62,740 bases of DNA from Flavobacteriaceae bacterium (GCA_002706045.1 PAJL01000108.1:1-62740); one strand, 5' to 3'; shown: positions 33,692 to 41,559, counted from the first letter of the stretch. The notes: generated by a model not told the origin, from the letters alone. Numbers and translations are program-made.

Positions 33692-34316
33692 TTTGTAAAG
33701 TATTTAATTTATTTTCTAATTGTTTATTTAAAACCAATGATGGTATTATTTCTTTTGGGTAACTATGTTTAGAGTTTCTATACATGTTTTCAGTCATTGT
33801 AATAAGTTCAAGGTTTTCAATATTTGTGTTTTCGGTGTTATCATCCTTAAAAACCACCAAATGATTATCTGGTATTTTTCCGTTTACTTTTTCCCAAACA
33901 ACTCTATGGTACAATTCCCAAACACCTTTTTTAATCCTTACATATTTATAACTACGTCCAGAAGAATCTAATCTTGTAACAATAGCACCATTACCTTTTT
34001 TGTTTGTGTTATGTGGCTCATTACCTTTTTTAAACCTTGTTTTTTTAGTTCTTTCAATAGCTTCAGTAGTCATATAATCAACTTGCTTTTTACCTTTATT
34101 AAATGGTATGTCGCCTTTTTTCTTTCTACTATCTAATTTTCGTTTTTCAATTAATGCTTTCGGTATTTCTAAATCATTTTTTTTTAGAAATCTCATTATT
34201 CTGCCATAAGTAGTTCCTAATTCATCAGCTAATCGTTTTACAGGCTTCAATAAAAATTCATCTTTTATCTTCTGCTCTTGTTCTTTAGTAAACGGTATAT
34301 AATATCCTTTTGGCAT
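33684..34316 (-). CDS. HNH endonuclease with HTH region
   Basis: The ATG at 34316 (210 aa) is chosen over a TTG at 34346. The N-terminus, about 5-45, contains an HTH-like stretch (VKRLADELGTTYGRIMRFL). The HNH nuclease core is ELYHRVVWEKVNGKIPDNHLV, then DDNTENTNIENLELIT, as in HNH_3 homing endonucleases. It is probably a selfish or DNA-processing nuclease in the accessory region. Confidence 0.8.
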   Translation of the reverse strand: MPKGYYIPFTKEQEQKIKDEFLLKPVKRLADELGTTYGRIMRFLKKNDLEIPKALIEKRKLDSRKKKGDIPFNKGKKQVDYMTTEAIERTKKTRFKKGNEPHNTNKKGNGAIVTRLDSSGRSYKYVRIKKGVWELYHRVVWEKVNGKIPDNHLVVFKDDNTENTNIENLELITMTENMYRNSKHSYPKEIIPSLVLNKQLENKLNTLQNG

Positions 34317-34434
34317 TTCGTTTGTTTTGCTTCCTAACGTCAGCAATTTGCCAACGCTAAAAATTGTTAATTATTTATTTCGTTTTTTATTCAAATGTTT
34401 GTGTTTTCTAAACGCTACGTTTCATACGCTCAAC

Positions 34435-34613
34435 GTTGTAAACAATAAAAAATCAATTGTTATTTTCACTTTTGCTAATTTCGTCGGCTATTTGGCTTGT
34501 TCTATCATCACATTCATTACACATTCCTTGGTCTTGCAAAGCTATCGTCTCTAAGTATTTATTGCATACCACGCAATTTTCTATATAATCCATATTTTTT
34601 ACAGATTTACAAC
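34435..34613. repeat. Inverted-repeat element E flanking a 46-aa gene
   Basis: GTTGTAAA (34435-34442) and TTTACAAC (34606-34613) are perfect inverted arms; the right one is followed by ACAG and TATATAA. The arm sequence is the same as in element B. The Cys-rich small gene 34453-34593 lies between. Confidence 0.6.
34453..34593 (-). CDS. Small Cys-rich (zinc-ribbon-like) protein, 46 aa
   Basis: Frame ATG 34593 to TGA 34453. Two CxxC pairs (CVVC near 7-10, CNEC near 25-28) suggest a structural zinc. The rest is acidic. It lies wholly within element E. Confidence 0.5.
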   Translation of the reverse strand: MDYIENCVVCNKYLETIALQDQGMCNECDDRTSQIADEISKSENNN

Positions 34614-34635
34614 ACAGTATATAAAAAATGCTGTG

Positions 34636-34866
34636 TTAGTTATTTTCTATTAAGACTTGTCCTTCAAAAATTTTAAAAGCTACTGCGTTCCAATACCCCT
34701 CGCTCTTACCTATCTTTTCAGGGTGTTTTGATTTTAAACAAACGCCTTTGTAATTATGTTTTGTTTCATCCCAAAAACCAGTCGCTAATATCAGCGTGTT
34801 ATTTCTTTCGTTATACATTAATTTAGGAAATTCTATTTTTTCCGCTTTTAAAATTCTGACTTTCAT
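34636..34866 (-). CDS. Conserved small phage protein (76 aa)
   Basis: A beta-rich protein of the pattern FPKLMYNERNNTLILATGF, then GVCLKSKHPEKIGKSEGYWN. From memory this kind occurs widely in Bacteroidetes phages. Function unknown. Confidence 0.55.
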   Translation of the reverse strand: MKVRILKAEKIEFPKLMYNERNNTLILATGFWDETKHNYKGVCLKSKHPEKIGKSEGYWNAVAFKIFEGQVLIENN

Positions 34867-34923
34867 CTCTGTTTATTTATTAAATTAATTTTTAATTATA
34901 CGCACTTTTCATATACTCGGCAC

Positions 34924-34931
34924 GTTGTAAA
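34924..34931. repeat. Solitary left arm F of the inverted-repeat family
   Basis: CACGTTGTAAACAA with ATATAC before it matches the left arms of elements B and E. I found no complementary right arm after the gene at 34936-35196, so the element is half or eroded. Confidence 0.4.
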
Positions 34932-34935
34932 CAAT

Positions 34936-35196
34936 TTACTTGCATTTATCACAAGGGTGTTGTTTAGGTTCACCAACAATACCACCTTCAAACCAAGTGC
35001 AAATATCTGTTGGATGCTTGCAAGTAAACTGCTCGCTATCGCTTTTACAACACTGTATAACATTAATAGCTTCATACAGTTTTTCTATACCAAATATTTC
35101 AATAGGTTTATTTCCGTTTTTATCCATTTTATAGCTTTCTAAAGCAATTAAATGCTCTTTTGCTAACTCTGTAAATTTTTCTTTACTTATATTCAT
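34936..35196 (-). CDS. Hypothetical Cys-rich protein (86 aa)
   Basis: The N-terminal helix (KFTELAKEHLIALESYKMD) is followed by a cysteine-rich C-terminus (CCKS, CKHP, CTWF, CDKC). The cysteines suggest metal binding. The gene starts beyond, and its stop abuts, inverted-repeat arm F. Not recognised. Confidence 0.5.
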   Translation of the reverse strand: MNISKEKFTELAKEHLIALESYKMDKNGNKPIEIFGIEKLYEAINVIQCCKSDSEQFTCKHPTDICTWFEGGIVGEPKQHPCDKCK

Positions 35197-35237
35197 AATT
35201 ATGTTTGTAATTCACGCTACTAATGTTATACTTTACC

Positions 35238-35245
35238 GTTGTAAG
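35238..35245. repeat. Solitary left arm G of the inverted-repeat family
   Basis: TACCGTTGTAAG with TATAC just before (35227-35231) fits the family. No complementary arm is found to the right, where the truncated PAPS-reductase-like gene begins. Confidence 0.4.
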
Positions 35246-35264
35246 TAATTGATAACCTACAGTT

Positions 35265-35816
35265 TTAAAATAATTCTAATTCATAATTAATTTCCTGTGC
35301 TGTAGGATTTGGTTTGTTTAAATCGTTTACAGCACAACCAATTCCGTTGCAATCCATTAAAGGTTTTGGTTCTCTCGCTTTAACATCTAAAACCGTTAAA
35401 TTATTTGGATAGTCTGGATGCGGTTTTAAAAAAAGTAAGTTTTCTCTATCTGGTTTCGCTTTTGCTTCGGATGATTGATGTTTACACATAGTAACTTGAT
35501 AACCTCTAAGGTTTGTTAGATCATGCTCTATTTTTGCCATAGCGTTAAACTTGTCTGGAAACTCTCGATACATTTTTTGCCAATAGCCAATACCACCTTG
35601 AACACAGCCAGTCTTTAAACAGTTATTGTTATGAAAACCATATTTATATGCTCTTGGCACTTCAATACCAGCTTCATTTACTATTTCTAAACATTTTTCT
35701 TTATCGTAACCCAACATAAGAAGCGGAAATATTGCTTTTGAATCTGGATAATTTTTAGCAACGCTTAGCGCACGATTAAACTCACGCTTATTAAATTCAA
35801 AACCAAATACTTGGTG
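35265..35816 (-). pseudogene. N-terminally truncated PAPS-reductase-family protein
   Basis: The readable frame from ATG 35717 gives 150 aa, but homologous-looking sequence continues upstream of it without a start (FGFEFNKREFNRALSVAKNY) until it meets the 3' end of 35818-36504. CLKTGCVQGGIGYWQKM and LFLKPHPDYPN are typical of phage phosphoadenosine-phosphosulfate-reductase-like (ATP-pyrophosphatase) proteins. The N-terminal SGGxxS nucleotide loop is missing, so it should be inactive unless the remaining domain has another use. Confidence 0.7.
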
Positions 35817-35817
35817 T

Positions 35818-36504
35818 TTATAGTTGTTTTCTTTTTTCTTTTAACAGATAAACCCATTTAGCCTTTTCACTATCTTTTTGCCAGTCTATTATAAAATCCT
35901 CAAGCATTTGTCTATCCATATTTTTTGTGATATAGTCAACGTGTTTCTGGACTTTTTCTTTATGTTTTTTTTGTAATAACTTTTTCTTGTAACTAAATAT
36001 ATCTTCATCTGTCGCAGATTGCCTTAACTCTGGTTTAGGTTGGTTTTGTTCTCTTAAAATTGATTTTTGTTCCATGAACTGAGGAAACCATTCACCAAAA
36101 ATTAAGTTACTATCTATGCCTTTTTTTGCACTTCCAAATTTGCCTGATCGTGCCATCTTGAAAAACAAAATAATGTCTTCTAAACTTTCATAAGCAAAGT
36201 TTTCTAAAGTGTCTACGGTTAGTATTTCTACTTGAGAATCGTTTAACTTTGTTGAAAATGCGAAGGATTCTAAAAATCTATTCACTAGTACTTTTACAAC
36301 ACTAAAACCAATCTGACCTGTATCGCCTTTAAACACGCTTCGCATCTTTGCTTTGTTATCCGATTCAGCTAATGTTAAGCTCATTTCTATCATTGCTAGG
36401 CTTTGTTTTCCTTCAAGGATATCTTTACTTAAACTTAAACTGCTTTGCTGTTTCTGATTGCATAGCTTCTGAGAATACTTCTGTATTTGTTTTGTCTTTT
36501 CCAT
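35818..36504 (-). CDS. DUF6633-like phage replication-region protein
   Basis: The 228-aa helical protein contains LESFAFSTKLNDSQVEILTVDTL, EDIILFFKMARSGKFGSAKKGIDS and FMEQKSILREQ. From memory these are features of the DUF6633 group found beside replication initiators in Bacteroidetes phages. It may load or accompany helicase. It overlaps the upstream gene by 80 bases; an internal ATG at 36393 would remove the overlap. Its end appears to have displaced the start of the PAPS-like gene. Confidence 0.55.
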   Translation of the reverse strand: MEKTKQIQKYSQKLCNQKQQSSLSLSKDILEGKQSLAMIEMSLTLAESDNKAKMRSVFKGDTGQIGFSVVKVLVNRFLESFAFSTKLNDSQVEILTVDTLENFAYESLEDIILFFKMARSGKFGSAKKGIDSNLIFGEWFPQFMEQKSILREQNQPKPELRQSATDEDIFSYKKKLLQKKHKEKVQKHVDYITKNMDRQMLEDFIIDWQKDSEKAKWVYLLKEKRKQL

Positions 36505-37327
36505 CTGTTTTTTGAATTTCGATTTTTAGCCACCTGTTGAAATGTTTCTTAGCGTCCTTTACGGTCTTACATTCTTCACCGTCGCCTTTGATGAGTTTAA
36601 AGAATTGCTCTAGGTAGTTTTCTAATCTTTCCATGTTGAATCCTTTTCTAACTTCAGAGAAGTTTCTGCAAAGGCTTTCTTTCCATGTCACTTCATTTTC
36701 AAATTGTTTTTCTAAATCCGAAATGCTTAACAAGGTTTCAGGGTCTACAACGATGCTTAAAAGTTTTTCAGACTTTTCAAAAGTTTCTTCTTCATCTTTA
36801 ATATTACTTATATCTACATCTTTATCTATATCTATTAAAAGGTTAACCTTTTGGTTAACCAAATGGTTAACCAACTCTTTTAGTTTTTCTTTATCTTTTA
36901 ATTTGATAATATCCTCAGTGTCTAAGTCGTAAAGATGTTTTTTAAGTAAATTTATTGTTGTTTTTTCCACACCTAAATCTATCGCATACCTTACAACTAC
37001 ACCCATTGCAGAGCTTCTGTCTTTTCCTTTTTTATAGGATTTTCGCTTTTGAATAACATCTTTTGCAAAGTCATTTTCTAACCGTTGGTTATTATTTTGG
37101 TTAAACTTTTGGTTAACCACTTGGTCAACGAATTGGTTAAACCGTTCAAACTCGCTAGGACGAACTCTACATATACCTGCCATTTCATCTAAATCGGTTG
37201 GAACTGAGCCATTATCGAACTGATGTAGCAATAAATCGAAATACCATGCTCTAAATTCAGCTTTCATTCCGTTAGTTGCAGAAATCCATTGCGCTATATA
37301 TACTAATGCTGCTGGGTCTTTACTCAT
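36425..37327 (-). CDS. Replisome organiser/replication initiator-like protein
   Basis: The 300-aa protein has an N-terminal winged-helix-like domain (about 1-110: FRAWYFDLLLHQFDNGSVPTD, then AGICRVRPSEFERF) like DUF1376/replisome-organiser proteins. A low-complexity linker follows, and a C-terminal domain (about 210-290) ends in FNRWLKIEIQK, as in DnaT/helicase-loader proteins. Two clusters of 12-bp iterons lie inside the gene, as the origin lies inside lambda O. Its stop and start abut the helicase-MTase gene. Confidence 0.7.
   Translation of the reverse strand: MSKDPAALVYIAQWISATNGMKAEFRAWYFDLLLHQFDNGSVPTDLDEMAGICRVRPSEFERFNQFVDQVVNQKFNQNNNQRLENDFAKDVIQKRKSYKKGKDRSSAMGVVVRYAIDLGVEKTTINLLKKHLYDLDTEDIIKLKDKEKLKELVNHLVNQKVNLLIDIDKDVDISNIKDEEETFEKSEKLLSIVVDPETLLSISDLEKQFENEVTWKESLCRNFSEVRKGFNMERLENYLEQFFKLIKGDGEECKTVKDAKKHFNRWLKIEIQKTDGKDKTNTEVFSEAMQSETAKQFKFK
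36841..37143. repeat. Two clusters of 12-bp iterons (GGTTAACC), putative phage origin
   Basis: GGTTAACC occurs at 36841, 36853 and 36865. GGTTA/GGTCA units occur at 37087, 37099, 37111, 37123 and 37135. Both clusters have an exact 12-base period with TTTT or similar between units. They sit in the coding sequence of the replisome organiser, where they encode V-N and F-N repeats. I infer binding sites for that protein or the DnaA-like protein at 39991-40344. Confidence 0.65.
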
Positions 37328-39846
37328 TACGCTGTCTTTTCAAGTTCTTCCATATCAAAAAGCGTAGGCACGTTTAATTGATATTCAATAGATTTTAGAT
37401 AGAATAACCCATCATCATAATAATCAGGATTCAACTCTACAGCCCAAGCTTTGCGGTTCATTTTTACAGCTGTGTAAGGTGTACTGAATAACCCACCAAA
37501 AGGATCGCCAACTGTTTCACCTGGATTAGAATATTGAAATACCAATCGCTCAATAATATCTAACTGAAGTGGGCAAATATGCTTTTCCTTTTTACGATTC
37601 TTCTGGTTAGCGTTTAGAGTTTTTAATCGGTTAACGTCGTTCATTACGTCTGGTCCTGTTGGTCTATTCATTAAGCTCATCATCTTTTTTGAGAGCTTTC
37701 CTGCCTTGTCTAAAGTTTCACAAGCATCTAAGTGTAGTTGATAATCGTATGGAACTACACGGCAGTATTCTTTCCACCATGCGTAAATGGTTTTAGGATT
37801 TAACTGTTCGGCTTGTTCTAAGGTTAAAAATCGATTACCGTTGCTTTGCCATATCGCATGAGCGTCTAACTGCCATTTAGCTAAAGTGTATTCTTCTTTA
37901 GACTTGTTAACAGGTAAATCTGCATAAGCATTTTTATCATCGCTTGGTGATTTTCTGAATAACAGAATGTACTCAGGTAATCCGCAGCCCATTTTAGTAC
38001 TATCCTTAACCAATTCACCCCAAGTTAATCGGTAAGTTTGGTTATTCTCTTGTACTACATCAGTAGGTACTGTGATTTTTCCTATAAGATGAAAACCGTG
38101 CTTTGTAAAGCTTCTTACGGTTTCACCACTAAAATCATCTATTGTGGTGTAACTGATATTTTTTTGATAACCATAACGGATCCTATCTTTTACATGAACC
38201 GCACATATACGTCCTGGCATAAGCTTATCCAGTAACTTTGGCACGAGATAATCCATCTGCTCAAAAAAGCCTTCGTTTGTTGGATTGTGTCCAAAGTCGT
38301 TATAGTTGTTAGAATATTCGTAGTGATTACCGAACGGAATAGAGGTTACAATCAATCCGGTTGAATTGTTTTCTATCTTATCTAGTTCAATTGTGCAATC
38401 GCCATTATATACCGTTGCATTACCGACTGTGTGAATTCTGGTATCGTTAAATATTTTTCGTTTCATATCGCTTGAGAGTTTATTATTATTTAGTCCGTAA
38501 TTTCTAACGAGGTTTATCATTTCGGTTTGAAGCTCTACATGTCGCTTCCATTTAGCTTTAAGTTCTTTAAGCACCTCACGCTCGTTTTGGGTGTGAATGA
38601 TGTAGATGTAAACTTCTTTAGATTGCTTAAATCTGTAGATGCGGTGAACTGCTTGTATAAAGTCGTTGAACTTATAATCGATGCCAACAAATATGGCACG
38701 GTTGCAATGGTGCTGAAAGTTACATCCACTACCAGCAATCTGAGGTTTTGTAGATAGTATTTGATAGCGACCTTCTGAATAATCGATTAACAGTTTTTCT
38801 TTTAAGTCGTTGGATTGACTACCATAAACCGATTTTAAAACGACATTATCAGGGCATCTTTTTTCGATGGCCATGCGCTCGGCTTCTCTATGATGCCATA
38901 GAATAACATTAGAGTTCTGAAATTCATTTTCTATGATTTCAAAGGCTTTGTTAACTCTAAGTTCTACGGTTTCAGATTTCTCTCTGGCTGTGTCGTTAAG
39001 GCTCTTTGTTACGTCCTTAAACATTACCAAATCACCATCCTTGTTTATAATTGGTTTACCTGTTAAGTTTTCAACTTCAATTTCATGGATATGCATTTTT
39101 GGTAGGTCATAACCTTCATCACTATAACCTAAATCTGAAGGTTTGTTAATGAACACAGCCCAACTGCTAACCCATTTCCAGAATTCATCTTTTTGAGTGT
39201 CGTTAATTTTTAAGTTTCCTGCCTTTTTAGAATCACGTTTAAAGAATTGCGTTAGTGCATGACCTCTATCAATAACACCTAGAAACTGAGCATAGTTTAA
39301 AATCTCTATGTAGTTATTTGGTGTAGGTGTTGCTGTAAATACAAATCGATACGGTACTTTTCCGAAATGCTCTAAAACATAGTTTGTGGTTTCGGTCTTT
39401 AGGTTTCTTAAAACTGATGCTTCGTCAAATGATACACCACCGAATTTAGAGGCATCTATATCACCTTTACGGATGCGCTCGTAGTTGGTAAGGTAAATTT
39501 TAGGTTGAAAGTCGTCTATTGTATCAGTGTCAGTGATATACTGTATTTCAACATCTGAGCCTAAGAGTTCATTATCTCTTTTAAACTCGCCAATAACACC
39601 AAGCGGTAAACCAATTAAGAATGGTTTGTTGGTTTTTTTAATGATTTGTTGTGCAATAGCCAACTGCATTACGGTTTTTCCTAATCCAAATGAAGCAAAC
39701 ACAGCTCTACGTCCACCTTCAATAGCCCATTTAGTAATGTCTTTTTGGTGTGGTAGCATGATTTCTGGCAGAACATCTGTTGTTATTTCAAAGCCGTAAT
39801 TCTCTGCTAGTATGATTTTGTTTTCTAAGAATTCTATGTAATCCAT
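37327..39846 (-). CDS. Fused SNF2/DEAD-like helicase and DNA methyltransferase
   Basis: In the 839-aa protein the helicase part (about 25-445) has Walker A SFGLGKT (52-58), Walker B DEAS (141-144), motif III TATPTPNN (171-178) and motif VI HRIYRFKQ (401-408). The methyltransferase part (about 470-839) has motif IV as TSIPFG (501-506, a variant of TSPPY) and motif I DPFGG (781-785) after it. That is the beta-class order of N4-C/N6-A enzymes. It probably remodels and modifies phage DNA during replication or evades restriction. One base separates it from its neighbours. Confidence 0.85.
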   Translation of the reverse strand: MDYIEFLENKIILAENYGFEITTDVLPEIMLPHQKDITKWAIEGGRRAVFASFGLGKTVMQLAIAQQIIKKTNKPFLIGLPLGVIGEFKRDNELLGSDVEIQYITDTDTIDDFQPKIYLTNYERIRKGDIDASKFGGVSFDEASVLRNLKTETTNYVLEHFGKVPYRFVFTATPTPNNYIEILNYAQFLGVIDRGHALTQFFKRDSKKAGNLKINDTQKDEFWKWVSSWAVFINKPSDLGYSDEGYDLPKMHIHEIEVENLTGKPIINKDGDLVMFKDVTKSLNDTAREKSETVELRVNKAFEIIENEFQNSNVILWHHREAERMAIEKRCPDNVVLKSVYGSQSNDLKEKLLIDYSEGRYQILSTKPQIAGSGCNFQHHCNRAIFVGIDYKFNDFIQAVHRIYRFKQSKEVYIYIIHTQNEREVLKELKAKWKRHVELQTEMINLVRNYGLNNNKLSSDMKRKIFNDTRIHTVGNATVYNGDCTIELDKIENNSTGLIVTSIPFGNHYEYSNNYNDFGHNPTNEGFFEQMDYLVPKLLDKLMPGRICAVHVKDRIRYGYQKNISYTTIDDFSGETVRSFTKHGFHLIGKITVPTDVVQENNQTYRLTWGELVKDSTKMGCGLPEYILLFRKSPSDDKNAYADLPVNKSKEEYTLAKWQLDAHAIWQSNGNRFLTLEQAEQLNPKTIYAWWKEYCRVVPYDYQLHLDACETLDKAGKLSKKMMSLMNRPTGPDVMNDVNRLKTLNANQKNRKKEKHICPLQLDIIERLVFQYSNPGETVGDPFGGLFSTPYTAVKMNRKAWAVELNPDYYDDGLFYLKSIEYQLNVPTLFDMEELEKTA

Positions 39847-40001
39847 TAGGCTAACATTTTTAATTTATTATCTAATACTTTTCTCACTTTGTCTTTGTGT
39901 ATTCCTGTTATTTTAGAAATGTTTTTAAGGCTGTTATCTTGCAATACATCAAACCAATACAAAACTATATCTGTGGTTATGGGATGGTATCTATCTGCCA
40001 T
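39846..40001 (-). CDS. Small HTH protein (51 aa)
   Basis: Frame ATG 40001 to TAA 39846, overlapping the helicase-MTase start as TAATG and the DnaA-like stop by 11 bases. NSLKNISKITGIHKDKVRKVLD is a helix-turn-helix. It could regulate or assist the replication genes. Confidence 0.6.
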   Translation of the reverse strand: MADRYHPITTDIVLYWFDVLQDNSLKNISKITGIHKDKVRKVLDNKLKMLA

Positions 40002-40344
40002 TTTTAAACCTTTCAATTTTCTTTATTACTGATCTTACTTTTTCGGTATTTGGAAGTGTTTTAATAATGTTTAAAACTTCTTCTCTTACTTCTGAATTAA
40101 ATTGTACTAACCCTTCTATTCGGTTTATAGAATATATTACTGTGCAGTGTGTAAATGGCTCAGTACTTTTAAAACTTCCTATGGTTTTTAGTGATACATG
40201 ATAGCCTATTATTAGCCTTGAGATATATTGAAACAATTGTCTTACATAAGCTCTACGTCTGCAGGTGTCTTTTACTACAATGTAATCTTCATCTAACTTG
40301 TAGAAATCTGTAACACATTGGTATATGGTATTTAGATTTATCAT
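39991..40344 (-). CDS. DnaA domain IV-like DNA-binding protein
   Basis: The 117-aa protein contains RRRAYVRQLFQYISRLIIGY, then SLKTIGSF and HCTVIYSINRI. This is the layout of the DnaA C-terminal HTH, in which a basic loop and an H-[CST]-T-V recognition helix bind origin boxes. No ATPase domain is present. Next to the iteron-bearing initiator, it probably binds the phage origin. Confidence 0.72.
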   Translation of the reverse strand: MINLNTIYQCVTDFYKLDEDYIVVKDTCRRRAYVRQLFQYISRLIIGYHVSLKTIGSFKSTEPFTHCTVIYSINRIEGLVQFNSEVREEVLNIIKTLPNTEKVRSVIKKIERFKNGR

Positions 40345-40592
40345 AGTTTTTCTATTGATGTGGCAATAATGTTATTATAGGTATGGCCAGCTTTGGTTAA
40401 CTTACCGTGTATATAGACTTCGGCTTTGATATTTACACCAGGTAGAATACTGTCTATAATAGCCTTAAGGTCACCTCTAAATTCTACAAAGGATCTATTT
40501 TTTTGATAGTCTATAATTTCTACTTTACTATAGATTCTGTTTTTGTTTTCACTGGCTATAGTATTGCCTATTTTACCTATAATCGTTGGCAT
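40341..40592 (-). CDS. Hypothetical 83-aa OB-like protein
   Basis: Beta-rich: RIYSKVEIIDYQKNRSFVEF, then VNIKAEVYIHGKLTKAGHTY. The strand pattern resembles small OB folds that bind single-stranded DNA. Overlaps both neighbours by one to four bases. Confidence 0.5.
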   Translation of the reverse strand: MPTIIGKIGNTIASENKNRIYSKVEIIDYQKNRSFVEFRGDLKAIIDSILPGVNIKAEVYIHGKLTKAGHTYNNIIATSIEKL

Positions 40593-40978
40593 TATGCACT
40601 GAGTTCTGTTAATAATACGTTTCTGGTTTCGTCGCTGATATCTTCTTTTAAAAGGCGTTTTATAGCGTGGTTTTTTTTGGACTTGTTACGGTCTTTTGCT
40701 AGTTGCTCAATCTCTTTTGGATCGGTTACAATGACTAATTTTGAAACCTTTGATACTTTACTTTCAAATTGACCTGTAATCTTTATGACACCCATATCTA
40801 ATAAATCTGACACTCTTGCGGTTATTGAGCTTTCTCGCATACCTGTAGAGAAGAATTTTATATCTTCAATAGTATGTTCTGGATTGCGTTTTATGTAAGC
40901 GTATATCTTTGCTTTTTGGCTATTGAACGTGCCATTGTTAATGCCTTTTAAAAAGGCTTCTGTACTACATTTTGTCAT
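40592..40978 (-). CDS. Winged-helix DNA-binding protein (128 aa)
   Basis: KIYAYIKRNPEHTIEDIKFFSTGMRESSITARVSDLLDMGVIKITG is a clear winged helix: sensing helices followed by a wing. The charged C-terminus is helical. It may regulate early genes or help replication. Confidence 0.6.
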   Translation of the reverse strand: MTKCSTEAFLKGINNGTFNSQKAKIYAYIKRNPEHTIEDIKFFSTGMRESSITARVSDLLDMGVIKITGQFESKVSKVSKLVIVTDPKEIEQLAKDRNKSKKNHAIKRLLKEDISDETRNVLLTELSA

Positions 40979-40999
40979 GGCTAATTAGTTTTGAGTTTT

Positions 41000-41092
41000 T
41001 TAAATCCCTACACATTTCAAAACAATTAAGGTTATTGCAATAAGTGCTAATACAACTAATGGTTGTGGGTTTTGTTTGATGTTGTTTGTCAT
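41000..41092 (-). CDS. Tiny membrane peptide (30 aa)
   Basis: Frame ATG 41092 to TAA 41000, with a single hydrophobic segment (PLVVLALIAITLIVL). It fills the gap between the outer-membrane protein and the winged-helix gene. Function unknown. Confidence 0.4.
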   Translation of the reverse strand: MTNNIKQNPQPLVVLALIAITLIVLKCVGI

Positions 41093-41097
41093 GGCTT

Positions 41098-41559
41098 TTA
41101 GAATTTAAAACCTAGTCTTACAAATCCACTATTAACTGTATGGTAATCTTCATTTCCCCATAGCTTACTATCGGTTTTCATATCACTGGCGTATGATGCA
41201 CCTATAAAGATGTTTTTAGTGATATTGATATCTAATCCTGCTTCTAAACCTAATAGAGCATGTACACGTTCTTGTCTGTAAATTCCACCTATGCGAGTTC
41301 CGGCATAAAATCTTATTACTTTAAGGTTAGCATTTAAACCAAACCTACCTATAAGATGTGTATAATCTATATTGTTGAGTTTTGGGAAGTGGTACAACTC
41401 AGGACCAACATATATAATGTTGTTTTGGTGCTCGTACTGAATTGCTATACTAAAACCATCATCATAAGAGTTTGGCGATTGTACTACACTTATGTTATTG
41501 CTTTCTTGTGCCAATAGTGTTATTGGAAATAATAATAGGATGTAAATAATTTGTTTCAT
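41098..41559 (-). CDS. Small outer-membrane beta-barrel-like protein
   Basis: The 153-aa protein has a signal peptide (1-17, ITLLAQ), alternating amphipathic strands (FSIAIQYEHQNNIIYVGPEL, then IRFYAGTRIGGIY) and a terminal aromatic residue in VNSGFVRLGFKF, the usual outer-membrane barrel signal. It is encoded among early genes rather than virion genes. It may alter the host surface during infection, for example in superinfection exclusion. That is inference. Confidence 0.6.
   Translation of the reverse strand: MKQIIYILLLFPITLLAQESNNISVVQSPNSYDDGFSIAIQYEHQNNIIYVGPELYHFPKLNNIDYTHLIGRFGLNANLKVIRFYAGTRIGGIYRQERVHALLGLEAGLDINITKNIFIGASYASDMKTDSKLWGNEDYHTVNSGFVRLGFKF

Noticed and set aside
31465-35245. 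Inverted-repeat elements as classical integron attC sites
   Set aside because: Outer triplets are GTT (left) and AAC (right), opposite to RYYYAAC...GTTRRRY, and the nearby recombinase lacks the extra integron-integrase domain.
36841-36872. CRISPR array or minisatellite
   Set aside because: Units are 12 bases without spacers and in coding sequence; no CRISPR-like repeat-spacer pattern or cas gene was seen anywhere.
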